Of a stretch of DNA of 64,000 bases, positions 1-9,028 are shown one piece after another. The notes under the pieces were generated by a model that was given only the letters and a program-made list of their open reading frames with translations, searched no databases and had not been told where the DNA came from. The stretch lies in contig NZ_CP024190.1 in the NCBI RefSeq assembly GCF_003391395.1, positions 1,054,001-1,118,000 on the forward strand. Direction: 5' to 3'. A program made the position numbers and the translations under genes. The stretch is from Mycobacterium marinum. Lineage in GTDB: Bacteria > Actinomycetota > Actinomycetes > Mycobacteriales > Mycobacteriaceae. The stretch's first letter is position 1. Every line of letters starts with the position of its first letter.

Positions 1-108
1 CGTCGGCTCGAAGCGCAGCGTCTCGTCGACGGTGCGGGTGAGCAGTGACCGGTCCTGGTGGACTTGCCGGCGCTGGTCGGGGTGCTCGGCGAGCACTCTT
101 GCCAGCCA
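1..108 (-). pseudogene. Cytochrome P450 fragment (I/J/K-helix region), runs off the left edge
   Basis: Read on the minus strand from about position 108 down to 1, the frame is open and encodes an unmistakable P450 stretch: a WLARVLAEHPDQR segment (end of the I helix and J helix) followed by the K-helix motif ETLRFEP with the invariant ExxR. The heme-binding part would lie left of the window. To the right, the frame enters sequence that belongs to a TetR gene on the other strand, so the N-terminal half of the P450 is missing. I infer a deletion remnant rather than a working gene. It is not the same P450 as the intact one at 13142-14533. Confidence 0.7.
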
Positions 109-109
109 G

Positions 110-625
110 CCGATGACTACGACGCGGTTCAGCTACGCGAGGTCGCTCGTCGTGCCCGCACCTCGCTGGCAACCATCTACCAGCGCTACGCGAACCGGGA
201 CGAGTTGATCCTGGCCGCCCTCGAATTCTGGATGGACGAGCACCACTACGCCGGTCTGGCAGAGCAGACCCCCGCCCCGGGGAGTCTTTGTACGCCGGCA
301 TGATGCGGGTGCTCCGGACGATTTTCCAACCCTGGGAGCCCATCCCGACATCGTGAAGGCCTACTTTCGGGCCAGGGCCGCACCCGGAGGGCAGCGGCTG
401 GTCCATCGCGGCTTGGACATGGTTGTTCCGGCGGCCATGGAAGTGCTCGCCGGGGTCGACGAGAATTTCATCCACGACTTGGACACCGTCATCTCCAGCC
501 TGGTCTATGGGCTGCTGGGGCGCTTCACCGCCGGCGAAATAGCGATCACCGAGATCCTGCCCAGCATCGATCGCACCGTCTTCTGGCTGATCCGCGGATA
601 CGAGGCCTCCCGCCGCGCTGGCTAG
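110..625 (+). pseudogene. TetR-family regulator, broken by loss of the N-terminus and two frameshifts
   Basis: The helix-turn-helix part (LREVARRARTSLATIYQRY, followed by NRDELILAAL) is typical of TetR repressors and is read in the frame of position 1. The protein then continues with YAGMMRVLRTIFQPWE in the frame of position 300, and finishes with HPDIVKAYFRARA and the C-terminal ligand-domain end (FWLIRGYE) in the frame of position 353, stopping at 625. The homology crosses three frames, so at least two frameshifts have occurred, near 285 and near 335. The first residues of the DNA-binding domain are replaced by P450-derived sequence. A functional repressor is very unlikely. Confidence 0.75.
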
Positions 626-695
626 GGCAGGCAAACCCGAGGATCATCGCGTGCCTCATCGTCGGCTTGTTCGGCGCGGTCGAGCCGCCATCTGG

Positions 696-1526
696 TCACA
701 GCTTCTGCAGGGCGGCGATCGTTCGGTGAGCGTGCAGCTGCGCGGCTTCGGTGACATTGGGTGGCTCTTGGCGCAGGATCTGCTCTTGCAGCGCGCGGAT
801 GGTCGGGCCCGGAGCGATGCCGAGATCCTCGGCCAGCGACCTGGTCAGTTGACGGCAGGCGTTGAGCGCGTCGAATTGGCGTTCGGCGACGTAGTAGGCC
901 GTGATCAGCGGCACCCACAACGGCTCGTGATAAGGATGTTCGGTTGCCAGCTCCTCGAGTTCGTTGATGGCCGAGTACGGTCGTCCGCAGGCTATCTCCG
1001 TTGCGGCATAGGCGATCTGAGTCAACAGCTTGTCTTCTTCGAGCCTGGTCGCGAACTCATCGAAGAAGGTGAATTCGGGAAGATCCTCGAGGATGGGGCC
1101 ACGCCACTGTGCCAGGGCCGCTGAAAAGTGGTCGCTGGCCTGCTCAAAGCGGCCGAGGGTAGCGGCTCGAAATCCATTGGACCGCTCGACGGTGAAACGT
1201 CCCAGATCGCAGTCGTTATCGGCCGCGGACAGTCGATAACCGGGCGGCGCACTACTCAAGACGGCGCGTGCGTCTATGCAAAGACAAGTATCGATCAAAC
1301 GGCGCAGGTTCGATACGTAGGTGTGCAAAGTGGCGCGGGCTCGCTCGGGTGGGCGCTTCTCCCACGCTGCGTCGATCAATCTATCGACCCCGACGGTGCG
1401 ATTGCGATGAATCACCAGCATTGCTAGAACGGCACGCTGTTTCGGTGTGCCCAACGGCATAACGATATCGGCGGAATACAGCTCGAGAGGTCCCAGAATG
1501 CCGAATTGCAGACAGCCCTCCGGCAT
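696..1526 (-). CDS. SARP/EmbR-like transcriptional regulator without FHA domain
   Basis: This 276-residue protein has a winged-helix DNA-binding domain (about residues 5-100, including LGTPKQRAVLAMLV and a TLHTYVSNLRR recognition region) followed by a bacterial transcriptional activator (BTAD) helical domain to about residue 260. It resembles mycobacterial EmbR closely but stops just where EmbR continues into its phosphothreonine-binding FHA domain. It therefore lacks the module through which EmbR is controlled by Ser/Thr kinases. I chose the ATG at 1526 because a GGGGGGA ribosome-binding site lies just upstream and family homology starts there; an upstream in-frame start at 1694 would add 56 unrelated residues. 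Probably a stand-alone activator; targets unknown. Confidence 0.85.
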   Translation of the reverse strand: MPEGCLQFGILGPLELYSADIVMPLGTPKQRAVLAMLVIHRNRTVGVDRLIDAAWEKRPPERARATLHTYVSNLRRLIDTCLCIDARAVLSSAPPGYRLSAADNDCDLGRFTVERSNGFRAATLGRFEQASDHFSAALAQWRGPILEDLPEFTFFDEFATRLEEDKLLTQIAYAATEIACGRPYSAINELEELATEHPYHEPLWVPLITAYYVAERQFDALNACRQLTRSLAEDLGIAPGPTIRALQEQILRQEPPNVTEAAQLHAHRTIAALQKL

Positions 1527-2847
1527 CGTATTCCCCCCATCATTGGCGTTCTCGGAACAGCGGTGTTTCCCGCGGCGGGCAGAGTTAGACGGCTCAGGGC
1601 TTTCATTTGCCTGCTGCCGTGCGTGAATAACTGAGCTTCGGTCCCTGGTAGTTAGCATGCCGGTGTCCTCCGTCACTATTCCCCGTTTTCGCACCCTCGC
1701 TCAGGGCTTGCTGCTAGTGACCAGCTAAAGCGGATCGTCAGTGAACCACAGCCCCGAAGTCTTCTCAACTTCAACCCCAACAAGTGATCAGAAGTGAATG
1801 CTCTCATCATCGAGAGTCCTGAATATTCCTTTATTTTGAACTTCGATCAACGAAAATATTCGCTCCGTGTCAAGCCTGCTTGTTGTCAACCACGCCCTGT
1901 TCACGGAATCGGTTCCAGCCTCTGGCGATGGCCAGTGTAGGCGCCCATTCGCACCGGGCGGGGGCTAGCGGCGTTACTAGAGACGCCCGGGTTTCATAGC
2001 GGACGAACGTGTCTCAACCAGCTACATACGAGGTAGATGGCATGGCTGGGCTGTTATTGGCGCGGCGGTCGTGGATCGATCCCGGCATGTCCAATCTTTT
2101 GACAAACGGCTCCACTAATGGCCACGTTGGCATCGCGTCGTATGGCCAGCTGACCTACGGCCGGTTGATTCGAGAGCGAGTGCTATCAGCGCTTTGTATT
2201 CGTGCTGGATATCGATTGCTCATGGTCCTGGCCCCGGACGCATTGCTTTTCCTCGCGCCCCCGTTTCCCGCGGAGCGCGACGATCTGGGCCCACGATGTA
2301 CCTATTGGCGCCGGCCTGATCCCAGGTCTGGCAAATGGCTAAGCGGCAATTTCCGAGCTTCAAATGTTCCGCGAGCGGACAATGTCGACGGCCTCGACCA
2401 ATTGGTTGGTCAGCGGTCGAGTTCGTTTAGCAGCGAAGCCATCAACCGCGTAGCTCACAGGAGCGCGCATTGCACGCCTCGGGACGATCGTCGGCTACCA
2501 GTAGCAACTCGCGCCGCAATCGGTTCGATTGAGGGTTCGTTGAGAATCCGTTGAGGGCTGGTCAGTTTAATCAACCGAACGTCGCATACTCCGACAACGG
2601 AACGGACCAATTCAGTGAGCCGCACTGCTTCTGCCCGGGTTGAGTCGGATGGCAACGCGGGAATTGGCGGCCCGGGTGCGGAGATGGTCTCCGGCAGCCA
2701 GACGTTGCCGCGGCCACAGCGACTGCTTGATGGACACCGCTATGAAGACTCGCGCATGCGGTTCTTGTTCAACGGGATACACGGCTGGCTGACCAGCGAT
2801 TGTGCTGAGTTGCGTTTGATACCCGATACCCGGGAAAGGTTGGGACG
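1527..2847. other. Long intergenic region without a convincing gene
   Basis: About 1.3 kb separates the EmbR-like gene from the PPE gene. It is noticeably richer in A and T than the flanks, for example around 1800-1870. The open frames in it (such as 2009-2554 on the plus strand) show no family resemblance, no credible ribosome-binding site and no mycobacterial codon pattern. It must hold the promoters of the leftward regulator and the rightward PPE gene, but I cannot place them. Confidence 0.5.
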
Positions 2848-5800
2848 ATGAATTTTTCGGTGTTGCCACCAGAGATCAACTCGGCGCGGATATTCGCTGG
2901 TGCGGGATCAAGCCCAATGCTGGATGCCGCGGCGGCATGGCAGGGGCTGGCCAAAGAACTAGCTTCTGCTGCAGACTCTTTCGGCTCGGTGACGTCTGCA
3001 TTGGTCGATGGCTCTTGGCAGGGGGCGTCGGCCGCGGCGATGACCGCGGTCGCGGCTCCCTACGCTGGCTGGCTTGGCGCCGTGGCGGCGCAGGCGCAAC
3101 AGGCGGCGGCGCAGGCCGGGGCCTTCGTGTCCGAGTTCGAGGCGGTCCAGTCTGCGATGGTGCGACCCGCGTTGGTGGCGGCGAATCGTTCTGATCTCGT
3201 GTCGCTGGCGCTGTCCAACTTGTTTGGCCAGAACGCTCCGGCGATTGCGGCTACCGAGTCCGCGTATGAGGAAATGTGGGCACTGGATGTGGCGGTGATG
3301 GCCGCCTATCATTCCGGCGCGTCGACGGTCGTCTCGGCGTTGACACCGTTCACCGCGCCACTGGCGAATGTGGCGGGCGTGCCTGCCCAAGCCGCGGCCG
3401 CGCTGATGAACTCGGCAGCCCCGATGGCTGCCGCCCCCGCGGCAACCGCTCAGCTGATAGGGGTCAACCTGGGACTGGCCAACGTTGGCAGTGGAAATGT
3501 TGGTAATGCCAACAACGGGCTGGGCAATATCGGTAGCGGAAACCTAGGCAACGGTAATTTCGGATCCGGAAATCTTGGCAGCTCAAACTTCGGCTGGGCC
3601 AATCTAGGCAGCAACAACATCGGAGTTGCGAATGCCGGCGGCGGTAACCAGGGCTTCGGGAACAACGGTAACGTCAACACTGGCTTCGGCAATACCGGCA
3701 TCGGAAACTTCGGGTTAGCCAATACCGGCAACAACAACATTGGCATCGCTTTGGCCGGTGACAATCAGATCGGCATCGGAGGCCTGAACTCCGGAGTCGG
3801 GAACTTCGGCTTGTTCAACTCGGGCACCGGAAACGTCGGGTTCTTCAACTCCGGTAACGGGAACTTTGGCATCGGAAACACCGGAGACTTCAATACCGGA
3901 GTTTGGAACTCCGGTTCGGGGAACACCGGCTTCTTCAATCCCGGCATGTTCAACACGGGTGTTCTTGATGTCGGCAACGCCAACACAGGGTATCTGAACA
4001 CCGGCAGCTACAACATGGGGAGCTTCAACCCGGGGGCGTCCAACACCGGTGCCTTCAACATCGGTGACGGAAATACCGGTTGGTTCAACAACGGCGATCT
4101 CAACACCGGTGCTCTGAACTTCGGCGACATGAACAACGGGCTGCTCAACACCGGTGATCTCAATAACGGCTTCTTCTACCGCGGTGTTGGACAAGGCAGC
4201 CTGCACTTCGCGATCACCACGCCCGATCTGACTCTGCCGCCTCTCGAGCTGGCCGGAATATCTATTCCGGCGTTCAGCCTGCCCCCCATCACCCTGCCCT
4301 CGATGTCGATTCCTGCCATATCCACACCGAGCAACATCACGGTGGGTGGGTTTGATCTGCCGGGTATTACGTTGCCGGGGTTGAATATTCCGGCGGTGAC
4401 GACTCCTGCGGATATTGTGGTGGGTGGGTTTGATCTGCCGGGTATTACGTTGCCGGGGTTGGACATTCCGGCGGTGACGACTCCTGCGGATATTGTGGTG
4501 GGTGGGTTTGATCTGCCGGGTATTACGTTGCCGGGGTTGGACATTCCGGCGGTGACGACTCCTGCGGATATTGTGGTGGGTGGGTTTGATCTGCCGGGTA
4601 TTACGTTGCCGGGGTTGGACATTCCGGCGGTGACGACTCCTGCGGATATTGTGGTGGGTGGGTTTGATCTGCCGGGTATTACGTTGCCGGGGTTGGACAT
4701 TCCGGCGGTGACGACTCCTGCGGATATTGTGGTGGGTGGGTTTGATCTGCCGGGCATTACGTTGCCGGGGTTGGACATTCCGGCGGTGACGACTCCTGCG
4801 GATATTGTGGTGGGTGGGTTTGATCTGCCGGGTATTACGTTGCCGGGGTTGGACATTCCGGCGGTAACGACTCCACCCAACATCACCCTTGGCGGCTTCG
4901 GTCTGCCTGAGTTCACGATTCCGTCTCTGACCATCCCGTCGCAGGCGCTCAGCAACATTGCGGTGGGCGGTTTCGATCTGCCTCAGATAACTACTCCTCC
5001 CATCAGCGTGCCGCCGGTAGCACTGCCTGAGATCTCCATCCCGCCGATCACCACACCCCGCGTAACCGTGAGTGGGTTCACTGGCCCTTCCATTTCCGCG
5101 CCCGGGTGGTTTCTGCCCACCATTATCACGCCGACAATCTCTCCCATTCCGCCATTTAATGGGAATCCGGTCGATCTGCTATTAGTGCACGACGTGTTTA
5201 CAAACAGTGTCGTCACCAAACTCCAGCTACCGACGTTCATTCCGCGCATCGTCTTTGGCGCCTACCCCGGATTGCCGGGAGGTGAGAATGGAGTTATCGG
5301 AGAGTTGTCCATTCCTGGCGTAACCTTCGGTAGCTTCACATTGCCTTACTTCACGATCGATGACCCCAACGGTGGAAATTGGACAATCCCCTCCATCGGT
5401 CTTTCCGGCTTCACGATTCCCTCGACCACCTTCGATCCGATCAACGTCGCCGCCTTCCTGCTTCCGGACATCACGACACCCGAGATCACCACCACGGCGA
5501 TCACCATTCCATCGATCGGGGTGGACGAGTTCACGTTGCCGCAGATTTCGACTCCGCCGTTCAGTACGGATCCGTTCACGATTGATCCGATTGGGTTGGG
5601 TGGGTTCACGTTGCCGCAGATTTCGACTCCGCCGTTCAGTACGGATCCGTTCACGATTGATCCGATTGGGTTGGGTGGGTTCACGTTGCCGCAGATTTCG
5701 ACTCCGCCGTTCAGTACGGATCCGTTCACGATTGATCCGATTGGGTTGGGTGGGTTCACGTTGCCGCAGATTTCGACTCCGCCGTTCAGTACGGATCCGT

Positions 5801-6513
5801 TCACGATTGATCCGATTGGGTTGGGTGGGTTCACGTTGCCGCAGATTTCGACTCCGCCGTTCAGTACGGATCCGTTCACGATTGATCCGATTGGGTTGGG
5901 TGGGTTCACGTTGCCGCAGATTTCGACTCCGCCGTTCAGTACGGATCCGTTCACGATTGATCCGATTGGGTTGGGTGGGTTCACGTTGCCGCAGATTTCG
6001 ACTCCGCCGTTCAGTACGGATCCGTTCACGATTGATCCAATCGCGGTTGCCGGGTTCACCCTGCCGCAAATCAACATCCCGGCATTCACCACGAACGAGT
6101 TCACCATTGCGCCAATCGGAATCGGTGGGTTCACGACGCCCCCGATCACCATCCCCAGCATCCACCTGCCCAGCACCACTCTTGCCGAATTCGCCATCCC
6201 GGGTGGGCCGGGCTACCTCAACACAAGCGCCACACCTTCGTCGGGCTTCTTCAACACCGGCGCCGGCGGGAACTCGGGTTACGCCAACAACGGCTCGGGT
6301 TTGTCGGGTTGGTTCAACACCAACCCGGCGGGGCTGCTGGGCGGCTCGGGCTACCAGAACTACGGTGGCCTGTCCTCGGGCTTCTACAACCTGGGCAGCG
6401 GCGTGTCGGGGATCGCCAACACAGGCGTCCTGCCCTTCTCCGTCACCAGCCTCGTGTCGGGCATTTCCAACATCGGCAACAATCTCTCGGGCTTCTTCCG
6501 GGGCATCTGGTAA
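2848..6513 (+). CDS. PPE-MPTR family protein with two internal tandem-repeat arrays
   Basis: The 1221-residue product starts with a PPE domain: the PPE motif at residues 7-9, a WxG turn at 57-59 and helical sequence to about residue 180. It continues with an MPTR region (about 205-445) of NxGxGN-type pentapeptides such as NTGFGNTG. Then come two arrays of Pro/Ile/Thr-rich repeats, seven units of 26 residues and seven of 25, and a Gly/Ser/Asn-rich C-terminus. PPE-MPTR proteins are known substrates of the ESX-5 type VII system and end up at the cell surface. The ATG at 2848 is preceded by GAAAGGTTGGGA. No PE partner gene is adjacent. The function of this member is unknown. Confidence 0.95.
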   Translation: MNFSVLPPEINSARIFAGAGSSPMLDAAAAWQGLAKELASAADSFGSVTSALVDGSWQGASAAAMTAVAAPYAGWLGAVAAQAQQAAAQAGAFVSEFEAVQSAMVRPALVAANRSDLVSLALSNLFGQNAPAIAATESAYEEMWALDVAVMAAYHSGASTVVSALTPFTAPLANVAGVPAQAAAALMNSAAPMAAAPAATAQLIGVNLGLANVGSGNVGNANNGLGNIGSGNLGNGNFGSGNLGSSNFGWANLGSNNIGVANAGGGNQGFGNNGNVNTGFGNTGIGNFGLANTGNNNIGIALAGDNQIGIGGLNSGVGNFGLFNSGTGNVGFFNSGNGNFGIGNTGDFNTGVWNSGSGNTGFFNPGMFNTGVLDVGNANTGYLNTGSYNMGSFNPGASNTGAFNIGDGNTGWFNNGDLNTGALNFGDMNNGLLNTGDLNNGFFYRGVGQGSLHFAITTPDLTLPPLELAGISIPAFSLPPITLPSMSIPAISTPSNITVGGFDLPGITLPGLNIPAVTTPADIVVGGFDLPGITLPGLDIPAVTTPADIVVGGFDLPGITLPGLDIPAVTTPADIVVGGFDLPGITLPGLDIPAVTTPADIVVGGFDLPGITLPGLDIPAVTTPADIVVGGFDLPGITLPGLDIPAVTTPADIVVGGFDLPGITLPGLDIPAVTTPPNITLGGFGLPEFTIPSLTIPSQALSNIAVGGFDLPQITTPPISVPPVALPEISIPPITTPRVTVSGFTGPSISAPGWFLPTIITPTISPIPPFNGNPVDLLLVHDVFTNSVVTKLQLPTFIPRIVFGAYPGLPGGENGVIGELSIPGVTFGSFTLPYFTIDDPNGGNWTIPSIGLSGFTIPSTTFDPINVAAFLLPDITTPEITTTAITIPSIGVDEFTLPQISTPPFSTDPFTIDPIGLGGFTLPQISTPPFSTDPFTIDPIGLGGFTLPQISTPPFSTDPFTIDPIGLGGFTLPQISTPPFSTDPFTIDPIGLGGFTLPQISTPPFSTDPFTIDPIGLGGFTLPQISTPPFSTDPFTIDPIGLGGFTLPQISTPPFSTDPFTIDPIAVAGFTLPQINIPAFTTNEFTIAPIGIGGFTTPPITIPSIHLPSTTLAEFAIPGGPGYLNTSATPSSGFFNTGAGGNSGYANNGSGLSGWFNTNPAGLLGGSGYQNYGGLSSGFYNLGSGVSGIANTGVLPFSVTSLVSGISNIGNNLSGFFRGIW
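4345..4890 (+). repeat. Seven tandem 78-bp repeats inside the PPE gene
   Basis: Seven in-frame units of 78 bp encode [20 protein letters not shown] plus six further residues. The five middle units are almost letter-identical; one carries ggcattacg instead of ggtattacg, the first has Asn for Asp, and the last has a diverged end. Codons end mainly in G or T, whereas the flanking gene prefers C-ending codons. Near-identity implies recent duplication or gene conversion. Confidence 0.95.
5530..6054 (+). repeat. Seven tandem 75-bp repeats inside the PPE gene
   Basis: Seven units of exactly 75 bp encode [20 protein letters not shown] plus IGLGG. The first six look identical at nucleotide level and the seventh drifts at its end (IAVAG). 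As in the first array, codons are G/T-ending, unlike the surrounding sequence. The unit is related in theme (LP-I-TP pattern) to the 78-bp repeat but not interchangeable with it. Confidence 0.95.
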
Positions 6514-6726
6514 TGGCTGGTTGCATCGGCACTGAGGTCAGTGGCGTGGGATTGCACCCAACCGGATGTGCTCAGGGTGGCGGCGACTCGGGCCCGCGTT
6601 GCGTTGTTGAGCGTGTGGTGCGCCATAGTCCTTCGCGAAAAAGACATGGGGAACAGCGTTGGCGGCATCAAGCCTTGGGTATCAAGGCCGTTCAGTTGGG
6701 TTCCAACGATCGGGGAGAAAACAACG

Positions 6727-6906
6727 ATGATTGGTATCAGCAAGAACCGCCGGCCGGTGGCGCGCGGGTTGGTGGTGCTGGCCGCGGTGTTCGGGGCATT
6801 CGGGCTCGCCGGCTGCACGGTTGACACCTGGCAAGACAACGCGGCGCCAGCTCACGGTGTGGCTCCGCAAGCGCCGGCGGCCGCCGTTGACTGCGCCGCT
6901 GGATAG
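6727..6906 (+). CDS. Small putative lipoprotein (59 residues)
   Basis: A basic start (KNRRPVARG) is followed by a hydrophobic stretch and the lipobox LAGC, giving lipidation at Cys30 and a mature part of only 30 residues rich in Ala and Pro with one more Cys. The ATG at 6727 has an excellent ribosome-binding site (GGGGAGA, about 9 bases upstream). A longer frame from 6541 is possible but would bury the signal peptide. I do not recognise the family. The features support a real secreted lipopeptide, but the size leaves doubt. It lies between the PPE gene and an O-methyltransferase on the same strand. Confidence 0.55.
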   Translation: MIGISKNRRPVARGLVVLAAVFGAFGLAGCTVDTWQDNAAPAHGVAPQAPAAAVDCAAG

Positions 6907-7009
6907 TCCGTTCCCGACCGTTCGGCGCAGACCGGCCCGGCACGGCTCGGTGACGGCCATAGACTGCTTGCTTGATGAGGTTGATGGACTGGGCTCGGCG
7001 GGGCGCGTA

Positions 7010-8032
7010 ATGGATCAGTCGAGCCCCGATCGGATCATGGCAATCGGCGCCGGATACGGCCCGTCGAAAGTGCTACTCACCGCGGTCGGACTTGGGTTGT
7101 TCACCGAATTGGGCGACCGGGCGATGACGGCGCAGGCCATTGCCGAACTTCTCGGGCTGGTGCCGCGGCCGGCGACGGACTTCCTCGATGCCTTGGTATC
7201 GCTGGACCTGCTGGCGCGCGACGGCGACGGACCAGACGCTCACTACCGCAACACGGCGGAGACCGCGCGATACCTGGATGAAGCCAGCCCCGAGTACCAG
7301 GGCGGTCTGCTCAAGATTTGGGACCAACGCAACTATCGGTTCTGGGCGGACCTCACCGACGCGCTGCAGACGGGCAAGCCGCAGAACGAGATCAAGCAGA
7401 CGGGCCGGCCGTTCTTCGAGACGGTCTATGCCGATCCGCGACGTCTCGAGGTCTTCCTGGGTGCCATGGATTCCGCATCGCGGCGCAACTGCGAGCTGCT
7501 GGTGAAACGCTTTCCGTTCCAGCGCTATGGCAGCCTCTGCGATGTCGGCGGCGCCAACGGGCTGCTGTCAAGGACGGCCGCCGCCGCCCATCCCCACCTG
7601 CAATGCATCAGCTTTGATCTGCCCGCGGTAACCGAGATCACGCGGCGCAAGCTCAGTGAGCAGGGACTCGGTGACCGGGTGCGTGCGGTGTCCGGCGACT
7701 TCTTTGCCGATCCGCTGCCGAGCGCCGATGTCATCACGATGGGCCAGATCCTGCATGACTGGAACCTCGACGGCAAGCAACGGTTGATCGCGAAAGCCTA
7801 CGAGGCCCTGCCCGAGGGCGGGGCGTTCATCGCGATCGAGACGCTGATCGACGACGCCCGCCGGAAAAACACCGCAGGGCTGATGATGTCGCTGAATATG
7901 CTGATCGAGTTCGGTGACGCATTCGACTACACGGGCGCCGACTTCCGAAAATGGTGCAGTGCAGCCGGATTCCGTTCCTTCGAGGTGATCGCACTGGCCG
8001 CCGGCTCGAGCGCCGCCGTTGCCTACAAGTAG
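7010..8032 (+). CDS. SAM-dependent O-methyltransferase (COMT/hydroxyneurosporene type)
   Basis: The 340-residue protein has an N-terminal dimerisation/winged-helix domain (about 1-100; KVLLTAVGLGLFTELG) and a C-terminal Rossmann methyltransferase domain. Visible motifs are the SAM-binding DVGGANG, the acidic end of strand 2 (FDLPAV), GDFF, and the catalytic-region HDWN of the plant-COMT family, followed by AIETL. Such enzymes methylate hydroxyl groups of aromatic or polyketide small molecules; the substrate here is unknown. I chose the ATG at 7010 because homology begins at MDQSSPDRIM; upstream in-frame sequence overlaps the lipoprotein gene. I believe it corresponds to Rv0567 of M. tuberculosis. 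Confidence 0.9.
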   Translation: MDQSSPDRIMAIGAGYGPSKVLLTAVGLGLFTELGDRAMTAQAIAELLGLVPRPATDFLDALVSLDLLARDGDGPDAHYRNTAETARYLDEASPEYQGGLLKIWDQRNYRFWADLTDALQTGKPQNEIKQTGRPFFETVYADPRRLEVFLGAMDSASRRNCELLVKRFPFQRYGSLCDVGGANGLLSRTAAAAHPHLQCISFDLPAVTEITRRKLSEQGLGDRVRAVSGDFFADPLPSADVITMGQILHDWNLDGKQRLIAKAYEALPEGGAFIAIETLIDDARRKNTAGLMMSLNMLIEFGDAFDYTGADFRKWCSAAGFRSFEVIALAAGSSAAVAYK

Positions 8033-8079
8033 ATGTCCGATGGCTGCGTCGGCGGGGCCAGTGGTGTAAGAATCGACTG

Positions 8080-8904
8080 ATGGCGCGCGGACGCACCCCA
8101 CCGCGCCCGGACGGGGCGCAGGCCAACGCGGAGGAATGGGAGCGTTTCTTCGAGTACTTTGGCCACGCCGCGGTGCGTCGGGGAATTCGACTCATCTCCA
8201 GCCTTCCCGCGGCCCCGCGGTGCGAAGCCTGCGGCAATCCGTTCGCGGGATTCGGCGGCTGGCTGATGCGTCGCGTGGGCAAGAGCCCATCGCGAAAAAA
8301 CCCGCGCTGGTGCCAACTCTGTTTTGAGAAGGCGCCCGGCGGTGGGGTCACGCTGCCGATCGGGGTTCTATTCGCCGACGTCCGCGGCTCCACCGCGCTG
8401 GCGGAGACCGTGCCGCCGGAAGAAATGGTCGCCGCCCTCAATCGCTTCTACTCGAAACTGACGCAGGTGATTGTTCGGCACGGGATTGTCGACAAGCTCA
8501 TCGGTGACGAAGTCATGGGTCTTTACTTTGCACCGCTCACCCGGGACGGCCGCTACGTCAATTCCATGGTGAGTGACGCCCGCGCCATCCTGCGGGCGCA
8601 GGGCTACGGCACTGCCGAGGGACCGCAGTTGAAGGTCGGCATCGGTCTGGACGTCGGCCCGGCATACGTCGGCATCGTGGGTGAGGGCGAGATCCGCGAC
8701 TTCACCGCGATCGGGGATGTCGTCAATACGGCGGCGCGACTACAGGCCGTGGCCGGGGGCGGGGAGATCGTGATGTCTGAGCGGGTGGCTGGTCTTGCGG
8801 GCGTGCAGGACGGCGAGGTCGTCACGCTGACCCTCAAGGGCAAGGCGGAACCCGTTGTGGCGCGCCGGATTACGGTCGACGGCGCGGCCCCTCCGGCGCC
8901 GTGA
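8080..8904 (+). CDS. Class III adenylate/guanylate cyclase
   Basis: The 274-residue soluble protein carries a class III cyclase domain from about residue 92. Metal-binding aspartates lie in FADVRGST (Asp100) and LIGDEVMG (Asp143), and the transition-state Asn216 and Arg220 in GDVVNTAAR, so it should be active. Lys139 is the usual adenine-contact lysine; the partner position, often Asp, appears to be Thr209, a variant found in many bacterial cyclases. The N-terminal 90 residues contain two cysteine pairs (48/51 and 78/81) that look like a zinc-binding knuckle. There is no membrane segment or HAMP domain. It likely makes cAMP in the cytoplasm in response to an unknown cue. Confidence 0.92.
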   Translation: MARGRTPPRPDGAQANAEEWERFFEYFGHAAVRRGIRLISSLPAAPRCEACGNPFAGFGGWLMRRVGKSPSRKNPRWCQLCFEKAPGGGVTLPIGVLFADVRGSTALAETVPPEEMVAALNRFYSKLTQVIVRHGIVDKLIGDEVMGLYFAPLTRDGRYVNSMVSDARAILRAQGYGTAEGPQLKVGIGLDVGPAYVGIVGEGEIRDFTAIGDVVNTAARLQAVAGGGEIVMSERVAGLAGVQDGEVVTLTLKGKAEPVVARRITVDGAAPPAP

Positions 8905-9028
8905 TACAGCCATCGGGCGTTGTCGTGCGGCGCGGCCGCCCGAAGCCACTGTCGTCAACTTGGCCTCCGAAAGTCCCAACCGACCTAAGCTGCTGTTGAC
9001 GCGATTTCTGGACGGGTGGTGACGCGAA

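Noticed and set aside
2009..2554. 181-codon open frame upstream of the PPE gene
   Set aside because: GTG start without ribosome-binding site, no codon bias, no recognisable family, and low-G+C context.
4345..6054. Possible CRISPR array
   Set aside because: The repeats are directly joined with no unique spacers and are translated in frame within a PPE gene.
5227..6165. Minus-strand repetitive frames of 312 and 283 codons
   Set aside because: Antisense images of the 75-bp repeat array of the PPE gene.
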